The position numbers and the translations under genes are program-made. A stretch of 59,924 nucleotides of DNA from Actinomycetota bacterium. Its GTDB lineage: Bacteria; Actinomycetota; Actinomycetes; Actinomycetales; Actinomycetaceae. Under the pieces are notes generated by a model. That model saw only the letters and a program-made list of their open reading frames with translations, was not told the origin of the DNA and did not search any database. Shown here piece after piece: positions 8,578 to 16,400 of this stretch; position 1 is the first letter of the stretch; each line of letters starts with the position of its first letter. The stretch spans positions 1-59,924 of the forward strand of contig RZYE01000002.1 in NCBI GenBank assembly GCA_009930425.1, given 5' to 3'.

Positions 8578-8923
8578 CCAGCCGCCAGCCCAGCAACCCC
8601 GCGGCGAGCACAGCGCCCGCCACGAGGACGAAGGCGCCCTCCGCCGTCTCTCCCAACAGGAGACGGCCGACGAGGCCCCCGAGCAACGTCACCGCCCAGA
8701 CGAGGAGTCCTGCCAGGATCGGACGGGGGCTCCGGCGCCTCCATTCCAGGACCAGGTGCGCGGTCAGCGCCGCGACCCCGAAGGGGAGCGCGGTGCGCAG
8801 GACGTCCGTGGGAACGATGCCCTCGCCGTGCGTTGCCCGCCCGATCGCCGCGAAGGCCACCACCACCGCGAGGTCGAGGCCCACGGCCGGGAGGTCCTCC
8901 CGCCGCCGGCCCCCTTCGCTCAT
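8525..8923 (-). CDS. DUF3054 family membrane protein
   Basis: This 132 aa integral membrane protein has about four hydrophobic helices. The segment FAAIGRATHGEG followed by TALPFGVA matches the DUF3054 pattern (GR.HGE and A.PF). Function is unknown. The ATG is at 8923, overlapping the stop of the upstream NUDIX gene, so the two form an operon. The track ORF that starts at 9028 is too long. The last ~53 bp overlap rdgB on the other strand. Confidence 0.72.
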   Translation of the reverse strand: MSEGGRRREDLPAVGLDLAVVVAFAAIGRATHGEGIVPTDVLRTALPFGVAALTAHLVLEWRRRSPRPILAGLLVWAVTLLGGLVGRLLLGETAEGAFVLVAGAVLAAGLLGWRLVNGLRGRPRTRSRRPTP

Positions 8924-9456
8924 CCCAGTCTCCCCAGCGAGGCGAGCAGTTGGGTGAGGAGCTGGGCATGGCCGTCCAGCATCTCCTTGAGGAGGAGTGG
9001 GTCCATGGCCTCCTCCGGCGTGAACCACGAGAAGTCGAGCGCGTCGTCCTGCGGCGTGGGCTCGCCGTCGATCGGGACGGCGTAGACCAGCGCGACGGAG
9101 TGCTGGCGCGGGTCATGGAAGCCGTAGCCGGGGGTGGGGAAGTACTGCGCGACGGTGAAGGGCTGGAGGCTGGCCGGCAGCCGGGGGAAGGCCATGGCCC
9201 CGAGGTCCTTCACGAGGTGCCGGGTGAGGGCCTCACGGAGCGTCTCGTGGTACAGGACCCGGCCGGACACGAAGGACCGCTGCAGGCCGCCGTGTTCCGT
9301 TGCGGTCAGCAGCATGCCGACTGCCTCCAGGTCACCGTCGGCGCCGAGGCGCAGGGGAAGGGCCTCGACGTACAACATGGGAACCTTCCGGCGCACCTCG
9401 TCCAGGTCGTAGGGCGTCAGCCACGGTCCCTGGTCCCCGCTCGCCAGTCCTGCCAC
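8920..9456 (-). CDS. NUDIX hydrolase, DUF4916 type
   Basis: This 178 aa protein belongs to the actinobacterial DUF4916 branch of the NUDIX fold: GPWLTPYDLDEVRRKVPMLY at the N-terminus, then FVSGRVLYHETLREALTRHL, AQYFPTPG and DDALDFSWFTPEEA. The canonical Nudix box GX5EX7REUXEEXGU is not intact, so catalytic activity is uncertain. The start is the GTG at 9456, supported by GGTGGAGG six bases upstream; the track ORF begins 57 bp earlier without a ribosome site. It is co-transcribed with the DUF3054 gene. Confidence 0.78.
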   Translation of the reverse strand: MAGLASGDQGPWLTPYDLDEVRRKVPMLYVEALPLRLGADGDLEAVGMLLTATEHGGLQRSFVSGRVLYHETLREALTRHLVKDLGAMAFPRLPASLQPFTVAQYFPTPGYGFHDPRQHSVALVYAVPIDGEPTPQDDALDFSWFTPEEAMDPLLLKEMLDGHAQLLTQLLASLGRLG

Positions 9457-9579
9457 GTTCTGCCTCCACCCCGAAGAGCCCGACACGGTCGGTTCCCACT
9501 TTCTCACGAACATCGTGGGGGACGCGATGAGAGACCGCCGGTGGGGGCCGGGGGAGTGTGGCCGGGGGTGGACACGCGA

Positions 9580-9605
9580 GAGGGCCGGACACTCGCCCGG
9601 CCCTC
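9580..9605 (-). terminator. Hairpin downstream of tRNA-Lys
   Basis: GAGGGCCGG and CCGGCCCTC form a 9-bp stem with an 8-base loop just 3' of the tRNA on its strand. There is no T-tract, so it may be a terminator or a 3'-end processing structure. Confidence 0.45.
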
Positions 9606-9611
9606 CTGTGG

Positions 9612-9684
<73 letters not shown>

Positions 9685-9800
9685 GTGCGGCTCGAAGAAC
9701 ATTACCAGCGTTGGCGGGGGCCACCAAATCCGGCGCTGGTCCGGACGGGCGAGACATGCGCCACATGCACTACCGTGTGCCGCAGGAGAGAGGAGCCCCC

Positions 9801-10271
9801 ATGACACTCGACGCCGGCCAGCCCGCGCCGCCCTTCACCCTTCCGACGGCGGACGGCGAGGTCTCGCTCGCCACGCTGCTCGAGGAGGCGGATTCCGGGG
9901 TGGTCGTGTACTTCTATCCCGCGGCCATGACGCCCGGCTGCACGACGGAGGCATGCGACTTCCGTGACTCGCTCGCCTCTCTCACGGGACACGGATACAC
10001 GGTCGTCGGCATCTCGCCGGACCCTCCGGCGAAGCTCGCGGAGTTCGCCGGTAAGGAGGGGCTGACGTTCCCGCTGGCGTCCGACCCCGACCACGCGGTG
10101 GCCGAGGCCTACGGGGCGTGGGGCGAGAAGAAGCTCTACGGCAAGGTGGTGCACGGCATCATCCGCTCCACGTTCGTCGTGGCCCCGGACGGAACGCTCC
10201 GCCACGCCTACCGGAACGTGAAGGCCACCGGGCATGTCGCCCGTGTGCGGCGTGAACTCGGCATCGACTGA
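9801..10271 (+). CDS. bcp: Thioredoxin-dependent peroxiredoxin, Bcp/PrxQ family
   Basis: This 156 aa cytoplasmic thiol peroxidase reduces hydroperoxides. The peroxidatic Cys47 lies in YPAAMTPGCTTEACDF, and Cys52 five residues later is the resolving cysteine of atypical two-Cys Bcp enzymes. GIIRSTFVVAPDG near the end is also typical. The ATG at 9801 follows the purine-rich GAGAGAGGA; TACCGT at 9771-9776 is a plausible -10 with a short leader. The track ORF starting in tRNA-Lys is rejected. Confidence 0.95.
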   Translation: MTLDAGQPAPPFTLPTADGEVSLATLLEEADSGVVVYFYPAAMTPGCTTEACDFRDSLASLTGHGYTVVGISPDPPAKLAEFAGKEGLTFPLASDPDHAVAEAYGAWGEKKLYGKVVHGIIRSTFVVAPDGTLRHAYRNVKATGHVARVRRELGID

Positions 10272-10306
10272 TCGGTGGGCGGTGCGCCCAGTAGACTTCA
10301 GGGCAC

Positions 10307-10388
10307 GCGCGAGTGGCGTAACTGGCAGCCGCGCTGGATTTAGGTTCCAGTGTCTTCGGACGTACGGGTTCGAGTCCCGTCTCGCGCA
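10307..10388 (+). tRNA. tRNA-Leu (anticodon TAG)
   Basis: This class II tRNA has acceptor GCGCGAG/CTCGCGC, anticodon loop in CTGGATTTAGGTTCCAG (TAG), a long variable arm (TGTCTTCGGACGT) and T-arm CGGGTTCGAGTCCCG. CCA is not encoded. TAGACT at 10292-10297 is a suitable -10 element just upstream. It lies 60 bases before glnS. Confidence 0.96.
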
Positions 10389-10448
10389 CCCCGGGGAGCG
10401 CGTTCGGCACGGCCGGGTGGGCCGCGCGACCGTGCTAACTTGTCGATC

Positions 10449-12146
10449 ATGACAGTCCCCCCCACGTCCGCCCCTGCCAGCGACTTCGTCCGCGAGATGG
10501 TCCGCAGGGACATGGAGGAGGGGACCTTCGCCGGCCGGGTCCAGACGCGGTTCCCCCCGGAGCCGAACGGCTATCTCCACATCGGGCACGCCAAGGCAAT
10601 CGTCCTCGACTTCGGGATCGCCCAGGAGTTCGGCGGGACGTGCAACCTGCGCTTCGACGACACGAACCCGGAGACGGAGGAGAAGCACTTCGTCGACGGG
10701 ATCATCGAGGACATCGCGTGGCTCGGTTACTTCCCGGCGCGGACGATCCATGCCTCCGACTACTTCGAGCAGCTCTACGCCTGGGCGGAGCACCTGGTCG
10801 AGCGGGGTCTCGCCTACGTCGACGACCAGGATCCGGACACCATCTCCGCGCAACGGGGCGGCTACGGCAGGCCGGGTGTCGAGAGCCCGTACCGGAACCG
10901 GGCACCGGAGGAGAACCTGGACCTCCTGCGCCGCATGAGGGCCGGCGAGTTCCCCGACGGGTCGCGCGTGCTCCGGGCCCGGATCGACATGGCCCATGAG
11001 AACATGCAGCTGCGGGACCCGATCATGTACCGGATCCGCCGCGGCCACCACTACCGCACCGGGGACGAGTGGTGCATCTACCCCACCTACGACTGGGCGC
11101 ACGGGCAGAGCGACGCGATCGAGGGCGTCACCCACTCCTTCTGCACGCTCGAGTTCGACTCCCACCGCCCGCTCTACGACTGGTTCCTCGAGCACCTGCC
11201 GCTGCCGTACGACCAGCCCCGGCAGACCGAGTTCGCCCGCCTGGAGCTCACCCACACGGTGATGTCCAAGCGGCGCCTTGCCGAGCTCGTCGCAACGGGG
11301 AGGGTGGACGGCTGGGACGACCCGCGGCTGCCCACGCTGCGGGGATTGCGACGGCGGGGCTACCCTGCCGCCGCGATCCGTGACTTCTGCACGTTCATCG
11401 GCGTGTCCCGCACGAACAGCAGGCACGAGATCGAGCTCCTCGAGTCCTTCGTGCGCACCGAGCTGAACCGCACCGCGCTGCGCCGGATGGCAGTGCTCCG
11501 GCCGCTGCGGCTCGTCATCACCAACTGGCCCGTCGACGAGGCCGGGGCACCGGCGGTGGAGTGGTTCGAGATCGGGAACAATCCCGAGAACCCTGCCGAC
11601 GGCTCGAGGCAGGTGCCCTTCAGCGGGGAGCTCCTCATCGAGCGCGACGACTTCGCCGAGGTCCCACCCCCCAAGTTCTTCCGGCTCTCACCGGGCCGGG
11701 AGGTGCGGCTCCGGGGCGCCTACCTCATCACTGCCACCGACGTGGTGAAGGACGAGGACGGCACCGTCATCGAGGTGCGAGCCACCTACGACCCGGCGAC
11801 GCGCGGCGGGAGTGCCCCCGACGGGCGGAAGGTGAAGTCGACCATGCACTGGGTGTCCGCGTCGCACGCCGTGGACGCCACGGTGGCCGAGTACGAGCGC
11901 CTGTTCTCCGCACCCGTTCCCGGTGAGGCGACCGGCAACCCCCTGGACGACCTGGATCCGGCCTCGCGGACCGTGCTGGCCGGGTGCAAGGTGGAGGCGG
12001 CGCTCGCCGACACCCCGCCCGGCGCCGTCGTCCAGTTCGAGCGACTCGGTTACTTCGCGCACGACCCGGACGACCACCTCCTGTTCCACCGCACGGTGGG
12101 CCTGCGGGACGAGTGGGCCGCCATCCAGAAGCGTCAGCGCGGGTAG
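10449..12146 (+). CDS. glnS: Glutaminyl-tRNA synthetase
   Basis: This class I synthetase (565 aa) charges tRNA-Gln directly. It has the HIGH motif in PPEPNGYLHIGHAKAI (~44-47), the KMSKS-equivalent VMSKRRL, and the GlnRS-specific SDAIEGVTHSFCTLEFDSHR that separates it from GluRS, followed by the beta-barrel anticodon-binding region. Many actinobacteria have no GlnRS and use Glu-tRNA-Gln plus GatCAB, so its presence is notable. A separate gltX and tRNA-Gln(CTG) lie at 19.9-22.1 kb. TAACTT ends 7 bases before the ATG with no Shine-Dalgarno sequence, suggesting a leaderless mRNA. The track ORF's first 33 codons run through the tRNA-Leu end and are rejected. Confidence 0.96.
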   Translation: MTVPPTSAPASDFVREMVRRDMEEGTFAGRVQTRFPPEPNGYLHIGHAKAIVLDFGIAQEFGGTCNLRFDDTNPETEEKHFVDGIIEDIAWLGYFPARTIHASDYFEQLYAWAEHLVERGLAYVDDQDPDTISAQRGGYGRPGVESPYRNRAPEENLDLLRRMRAGEFPDGSRVLRARIDMAHENMQLRDPIMYRIRRGHHYRTGDEWCIYPTYDWAHGQSDAIEGVTHSFCTLEFDSHRPLYDWFLEHLPLPYDQPRQTEFARLELTHTVMSKRRLAELVATGRVDGWDDPRLPTLRGLRRRGYPAAAIRDFCTFIGVSRTNSRHEIELLESFVRTELNRTALRRMAVLRPLRLVITNWPVDEAGAPAVEWFEIGNNPENPADGSRQVPFSGELLIERDDFAEVPPPKFFRLSPGREVRLRGAYLITATDVVKDEDGTVIEVRATYDPATRGGSAPDGRKVKSTMHWVSASHAVDATVAEYERLFSAPVPGEATGNPLDDLDPASRTVLAGCKVEAALADTPPGAVVQFERLGYFAHDPDDHLLFHRTVGLRDEWAAIQKRQRG

Positions 12147-12183
12147 CGGCGACCGCGGCGTGGTCCCGCTCGGGTGGGGGACC

Positions 12184-12891
12184 TCAGCGCGTCCGCGGCC
12201 CGAAGAGGGCCGTTCCCACCCGCACCATGGTCGAACCGGCGGCCACCGCGATGTCGAGATCGGTGCTCATGCCCATCGAGAGCTCCCCGGCATCCGCGGT
12301 TCCCGGCATCCCGGAGGAGACGAGTGCCGCGGACAGCCGTGCCATCTCCTCGAACCCCGCGCGCACCTCTCCGGCGTCCGGTGAGTTCTTCCCGATGGTC
12401 ATGAGGCCGCGCAGCCGCAAGCCCTCCATCCCGGCGACGGCCACGGCGAACTCCAGGGCCTGCTCCGGTTGGACCCCGGACTTCGTCTCCTCGCCCGAGG
12501 CGTTCACCTCGACGAAGACCTCGACGGTGCGGCCCAGCCTGCCCGCCGCCGCGGACAGCCTCTCCGCCAGGGCAGAGCGGTCGACGGACTGGATGCAACT
12601 GGCGTACCGCAGCACCTGGTTGACCTTGTTCGTCTGCAGCGCACCGATGAAGTGGGTCTCCCAGGTGCCGGGCCACGACTCGTGGAGGCGCGGCTCCAGC
12701 TCGGCCATCTCCTGGGCGCGGTTGTGCCCGAGGAGGTGGGCCCCGGCCTCCAGGACCGCCACGATGCGCTCCGGGGGCTGCGTCTTCACGGCGGCGAGGA
12801 TCGCCACCTCCGTGGGCGAGCGCCCGACGACCGCACACGCCCGGGTGACCCTCTCCTGGAGGGCGGACCAGCGTTGCGCGACGTCGTTCAC
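12184..12891 (-). CDS. YggS-family pyridoxal-phosphate homeostasis protein
   Basis: This 235 aa single-domain TIM-barrel protein binds PLP. The lysine that holds the cofactor is in ILAAVKTQPPERI (~Lys36). GHNRAQEM, HFIGALQTNKV and GELSMGMSTDLDIAV are the other family signatures. It carries PLP and affects amino-acid and vitamin B6 balance. In actinobacteria it is often near ftsZ/sepF, but here it stands alone, convergent with glnS. The start is taken as the GTG at 12891, with TACGCT six bases upstream; the track ORF's longer N-terminus has no family similarity. Confidence 0.92.
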   Translation of the reverse strand: MNDVAQRWSALQERVTRACAVVGRSPTEVAILAAVKTQPPERIVAVLEAGAHLLGHNRAQEMAELEPRLHESWPGTWETHFIGALQTNKVNQVLRYASCIQSVDRSALAERLSAAAGRLGRTVEVFVEVNASGEETKSGVQPEQALEFAVAVAGMEGLRLRGLMTIGKNSPDAGEVRAGFEEMARLSAALVSSGMPGTADAGELSMGMSTDLDIAVAAGSTMVRVGTALFGPRTR

Positions 12892-12929
12892 CCTCCGAGC
12901 GTAGCGCCGCCGCGGCCGGCCGACTCGCC

Positions 12930-13655
12930 CTAGGCCGGCACGTTGAAGAGCGTGCCGACGCCGTAGGTGACGATCATGCCCAGCGCGCCACCCAGCATGG
13001 TCCGGATCACCGCGCGTCCGGCGTGTGCCTCGCCGAGCCGCGCCGAGACGAATCCGGTGAGGGCCAACGCGAGGAGCACGGCTGCGAAGGTGGCGACGAT
13101 CCGGACGCCGGGAGGGAACAGGAGGATCGAGGCCACCGGCAGGGCTGCGCCGAGGACGAAGGAGAAGAACGACGCCCACGCCGCGTGCCACGGGTTGACG
13201 AGGTCGTCCGGGTCGATGCCCTCGACACAGGACAGCGCCCCGACCGCGTCGTGCGTGGCCATCTGCGTGGCTGCCAGCCTGGCGACGTCCGCCGAGACCC
13301 CGCGGTCCTCCAGGTCCCTCCCGAGCGTCTCCACGATGCCGTCCTGGTGTCCGCGGGACGCCGCGGACACCCGCTCCACGATGGCGGACTCGGTGTCCCG
13401 CTGGGTGGAGACGGAGATGTACTCGCCGGTGGCCATGGAGAAGGCACCCGCGGAGAGGGCAGCGAAGCCGGCGGTCGCGATGATCGGGACCGAGTCGGTA
13501 GCTGCCGCCACCCCGATCACGGTCGCCGCGACGGAGACGATCCCGTCGTTGGCACCGAGCACGCCCGCCCGCAGCTTGTTCAGCCTCGCGGACGTGGAGT
13601 CCTTCTTCTTGCCGTTCTCCGTCATCGTCCCGTCCTCGCCCCGCAGCACTGTCAT
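12930..13655 (-). CDS. VIT1/CCC1 family iron/manganese transporter
   Basis: This 241 aa membrane protein resembles the vacuolar iron transporter family, which moves Fe2+ or Mn2+ out of the cytosol. LRAGVLGANDGIVSVAATVIGVAAA is the conserved first helix, followed by SMATGEYISVSTQRD, an acidic cytosolic metal-binding stretch, and three more helices at the C-terminus (~residues 145-240). The ATG at 13655 is chosen because TACCGT lies six bases before it; the ATG at 13625 is the alternative. An 18-bp palindrome like a DtxR/IdeR box is 40-57 bases upstream, suggesting control by iron or manganese. The track ORF to 14039 wrongly runs into the helicase gene. Confidence 0.88.
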   Translation of the reverse strand: MTVLRGEDGTMTENGKKKDSTSARLNKLRAGVLGANDGIVSVAATVIGVAAATDSVPIIATAGFAALSAGAFSMATGEYISVSTQRDTESAIVERVSAASRGHQDGIVETLGRDLEDRGVSADVARLAATQMATHDAVGALSCVEGIDPDDLVNPWHAAWASFFSFVLGAALPVASILLFPPGVRIVATFAAVLLALALTGFVSARLGEAHAGRAVIRTMLGGALGMIVTYGVGTLFNVPA

Positions 13656-13694
13656 GGTCACACGGTACGAAGGTCCCACGCCGCTGTCATCGCA

Positions 13695-13712
13695 GGTAAG
13701 GCTAGCCTTACC
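13695..13712. promoter_or_regulatory. DtxR/IdeR-like metal box upstream of the VIT1/CCC1 gene
   Basis: GGTAAGGCTAGCCTTACC is a perfect 18-bp palindrome. Its core resembles iron boxes: TAAGGCTAGCCTTA against TTAGGCTAACCTAA of the actinobacterial consensus is 11 of 14. Its centre lies about 48 bases upstream of the predicted leaderless start at 13655, just above the -35 region. It also contains the TAA stop of the helicase gene. Confidence 0.6.
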
Positions 13713-16299
13713 GGACCTCGCCCAGCGTGGCGGCGGCGACCACCACCCGGCCCGCGGCGTCGGAGGCCGCGACATCCACCCGGACGGCGAACTCCCAGTC
13801 CGCGTTGCCTGCGGGGTCGTCGAGGCGCTGGCGGGCCAGCCACCCGGTGCCGTCGCCCGGGAGCCCGGCGATCTCCCACTCGTCAGGGTCGGGGTCCTCG
13901 TCCACGGCGAACGCGGCCCGCGCCTCCGGCCCCGTCCCGAGCCAGTCGTACTCGTTCCAGTACGCCGCCGCTGCCGAGCGCCACCGTGGCGCGTCCCATC
14001 CGGGGATGTCGAGTGCTCCGAGTTCCTCGTACGCCTCACGTGCGAGCAGTTCGACCATCCGGAAGACCTCGGTGCGGATGGCGACCCGGAACGCGTGGCG
14101 GTTCCGGGAGAAGGCGAGGGTGCCGTCGTCGTCGGCTCCGAACGGAACCTCGCCGGCAGCCGCGACCGCCTCGGAGTCCTCGATGGCGTGCAGGGCGGAC
14201 CACTCGTCGAGGAGCGAGGAGTCGACTGCGCGCACCAGCGCGCCCAGCCACCGGGTGATCGCCAGGACCTCCTCGGTGCGCGCGTCCTCCGGGACCGCCT
14301 GCCGCAACGCCTGGTAGGCGTCCGACAGGTACCGCAGCACCACGCCCTCCGATCGGCCGAGGCGATAGCGGGCGATGAGGTCCGAGAACGTCATCGCGTT
14401 CTCCACCATCTCGCGCACCACGGACTTGGGACTGAGTTCGTGCTCCAGGACCCACGGATTCGTGTGGGCGTACTCCCGGAGGGCCGCGGCGAGCAGGTCG
14501 GCGAGTGGCTGCGGCCAGGTGACGTCCTCGAGGGCCTCCATCCGCTCGTCGTACTCCATCCCCTCCGCCTTCATCGCCGCCACCGCATCGCCCCGCGCCT
14601 CCCACGCCTGGGCGTACAGCAGGGGCCGCGGGTCCTCGAGCGTGGACTCCACCACGCTGACCACGTCGAGGGCGAAGGTGGGGGAGTCCTCGTCGAGCAG
14701 GGAGATCGCGGCGAGGGCGAACGGGGAGAGTGGTGCGTTGAGGGCGAAGCGATCGGGCAGGTCCACCGTCAGGCGCAGCCGGGGGCCACCGGCTGCCGCC
14801 TGGCTCGTCAGGTGCTCCACCACGCCTGCCTGGCGCAGCGAACGGTAGATGTGGGCCGCACGGCGGAGGTGGGGGTTGGCCTCGCTCGGCGGCTCGTGGT
14901 TGTCGGTCAACAGGCGGGCGAGGTGCTCGACGGGGTCGCCCGGGCGGGCGAGCACGTTCAGGACCATGGCGTGCGTGACCTGGAACTGGCTCGCGAGCGG
15001 CTCCGGTTCCGAGTCGCGCAGCCGCTCGAAGGTCTTGTCCGTCCAGTTGACCTGACCGGCCGGCGCCTTCTTGCGGACGATCTTGCGGCGCTTGCGCTCG
15101 TCGTCACCCGCCCTCGCCAGTGCCCTCGCGTTCTCGATGACGTGGTCGGGTGCCTGCACGATCACCTCGCCGACGGTGTCGAAGCCGGCCCTCCCGGCCC
15201 GCCCGGCGATCTGGTGGAACTCCCGGGCCGTGAGGTGGCGCATCCGCTCGCCGTCGAACTTGGTGAGGGCCGTGAACACCACCGTCCGGATCGGCACGTT
15301 GATGCCCACCCCCAGGGTGTCCGTGCCGCACACCACCGAGAGCAGGCCCTCCTGCGTCAGTTGCTCGACCAGTCGCCGGTAGCGGGGCAGCATGCCGGCG
15401 TGGTGCACGCCGATGCCGAGGCGCAGCAGCCGGGAGAGGGTGGCCCCGAAGCCCTTCGAGAAGCTGAAGCCGGCGATGCGGCGTGCGATCGCCTCCCGCT
15501 GCTGCTTGGGGGCCACCTGCACGGACGTCAGGGACTGCGCCCGTTCCACCGCGTCCTTCTGCGCGAAGTGCACCACGTAGGCGGGTGCCCGCCGGGTCGC
15601 CACGAGCTCCATGAGGACGTCCTGCAGCGGCTCGGTGGAGTAGGCGTAGCTCAGCGGCACGGGGCGCTTCGCCGATGTGACGGTGGTGACCTCGCGTCCG
15701 GTGCGCCGCTCCAGGTCGGCGGCGAAGAACGAGGTGTCCCCGAGGGTGGCCGACATGAGGACGAACTGGGGGGAGGAGAGCTCCAGGAGCGGGACCTGCC
15801 AGGCCCAGCCGCGCTGCGGGTCGGCGTAGAAGTGGAACTCGTCGATGACCACCACGCCGGCGTCGAGGCCGTCTCCCTCGCGCAGGGCCTGGTTGGCGAG
15901 GATCTCCGCGGTGCAACAGATGATCGGGGCCTCGGCGTTGATCGCGGTGTCGCCGGTCACCATCCCCACGTTGGCCGGCCCGAAGAGCGCGACGAGATCG
16001 AAGAACTTCTCGGACACGAGGGCCTTCAGCGGGGCGGTGTACCACGTCCGCTCGCCGCGGGCGAGTGCGACCGTGTGGGCGGCCTGTGCGATCACGGACT
16101 TCCCCGACCCCGTGGGGGTGTTCACGATCACGTGGCTGCCGGTCAGCAGGCCGGTGAGCGCCTCGTCCTGATGGGGATACAGGGGACGCCCCGTCGACTC
16201 CGCCCAGCCGTGGAAGCCCATGTAGAGGGAGTCGACGAGCTCGTCGGCACCGAGGTCCTCGAGGTCGTCGAGCAGGACGTTGAGCGCCGGTTCCGTCAT
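13708..16299 (-). CDS. Ski2-like DEAD/DEAH-box RNA helicase
   Basis: This 863 aa superfamily 2 helicase carries Walker A TPTGSGKS (~61-68), DEFH (~153-156), the SAT motif in LMSATLGD, and motif VI HQIAGRAGRAGFD. Between them is GTDTLGVGINVPIRTVVFTALTKFDGER, typical of Ski2/Mtr4-like enzymes. The ~450-residue C-terminal part corresponds to the actinobacterial DUF3516 region. The expected role is ATP-driven unwinding of structured RNA during decay or ribosome processing; the substrate is unknown. GACAAT lies six bases before the ATG, consistent with leaderless expression. The opposite strand holds a 1,118-codon shadow ORF. Confidence 0.9.
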   Translation of the reverse strand: MTEPALNVLLDDLEDLGADELVDSLYMGFHGWAESTGRPLYPHQDEALTGLLTGSHVIVNTPTGSGKSVIAQAAHTVALARGERTWYTAPLKALVSEKFFDLVALFGPANVGMVTGDTAINAEAPIICCTAEILANQALREGDGLDAGVVVIDEFHFYADPQRGWAWQVPLLELSSPQFVLMSATLGDTSFFAADLERRTGREVTTVTSAKRPVPLSYAYSTEPLQDVLMELVATRRAPAYVVHFAQKDAVERAQSLTSVQVAPKQQREAIARRIAGFSFSKGFGATLSRLLRLGIGVHHAGMLPRYRRLVEQLTQEGLLSVVCGTDTLGVGINVPIRTVVFTALTKFDGERMRHLTAREFHQIAGRAGRAGFDTVGEVIVQAPDHVIENARALARAGDDERKRRKIVRKKAPAGQVNWTDKTFERLRDSEPEPLASQFQVTHAMVLNVLARPGDPVEHLARLLTDNHEPPSEANPHLRRAAHIYRSLRQAGVVEHLTSQAAAGGPRLRLTVDLPDRFALNAPLSPFALAAISLLDEDSPTFALDVVSVVESTLEDPRPLLYAQAWEARGDAVAAMKAEGMEYDERMEALEDVTWPQPLADLLAAALREYAHTNPWVLEHELSPKSVVREMVENAMTFSDLIARYRLGRSEGVVLRYLSDAYQALRQAVPEDARTEEVLAITRWLGALVRAVDSSLLDEWSALHAIEDSEAVAAAGEVPFGADDDGTLAFSRNRHAFRVAIRTEVFRMVELLAREAYEELGALDIPGWDAPRWRSAAAAYWNEYDWLGTGPEARAAFAVDEDPDPDEWEIAGLPGDGTGWLARQRLDDPAGNADWEFAVRVDVAASDAAGRVVVAAATLGEVR

Positions 16300-16400
16300 C
16301 GTCCCATTGTCACACCCCGGTGAGTTGCCCCACGCTGTCGGCCGTCTTCTGCCATGCTGCCGGACAGCGGGCGCGCCCGGTCCGCGGAAGGGAGCCCCTC
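16300..16400. other. Short divergent region between the helicase and the symporter gene
   Basis: These 101 bases contain the start region of the helicase and, at the right end, the Shine-Dalgarno GGAAGGGAG of the symporter gene. I see no glycine-riboswitch-like fold or clear operator. Confidence 0.4.

Noticed and set aside
12967-16323. 1,118-codon plus-strand ORF opposite the helicase and VIT1-like genes
   Set aside because: It is the antisense shadow of two well-supported genes; the translation is a typical GC-rich string (many R, G, H, V) with no domain.
16300-16400. Glycine riboswitch ahead of the alanine/glycine symporter
   Set aside because: The leader is only ~100 bases, shared with a divergent gene, and shows none of the conserved aptamer segments I could recognise.
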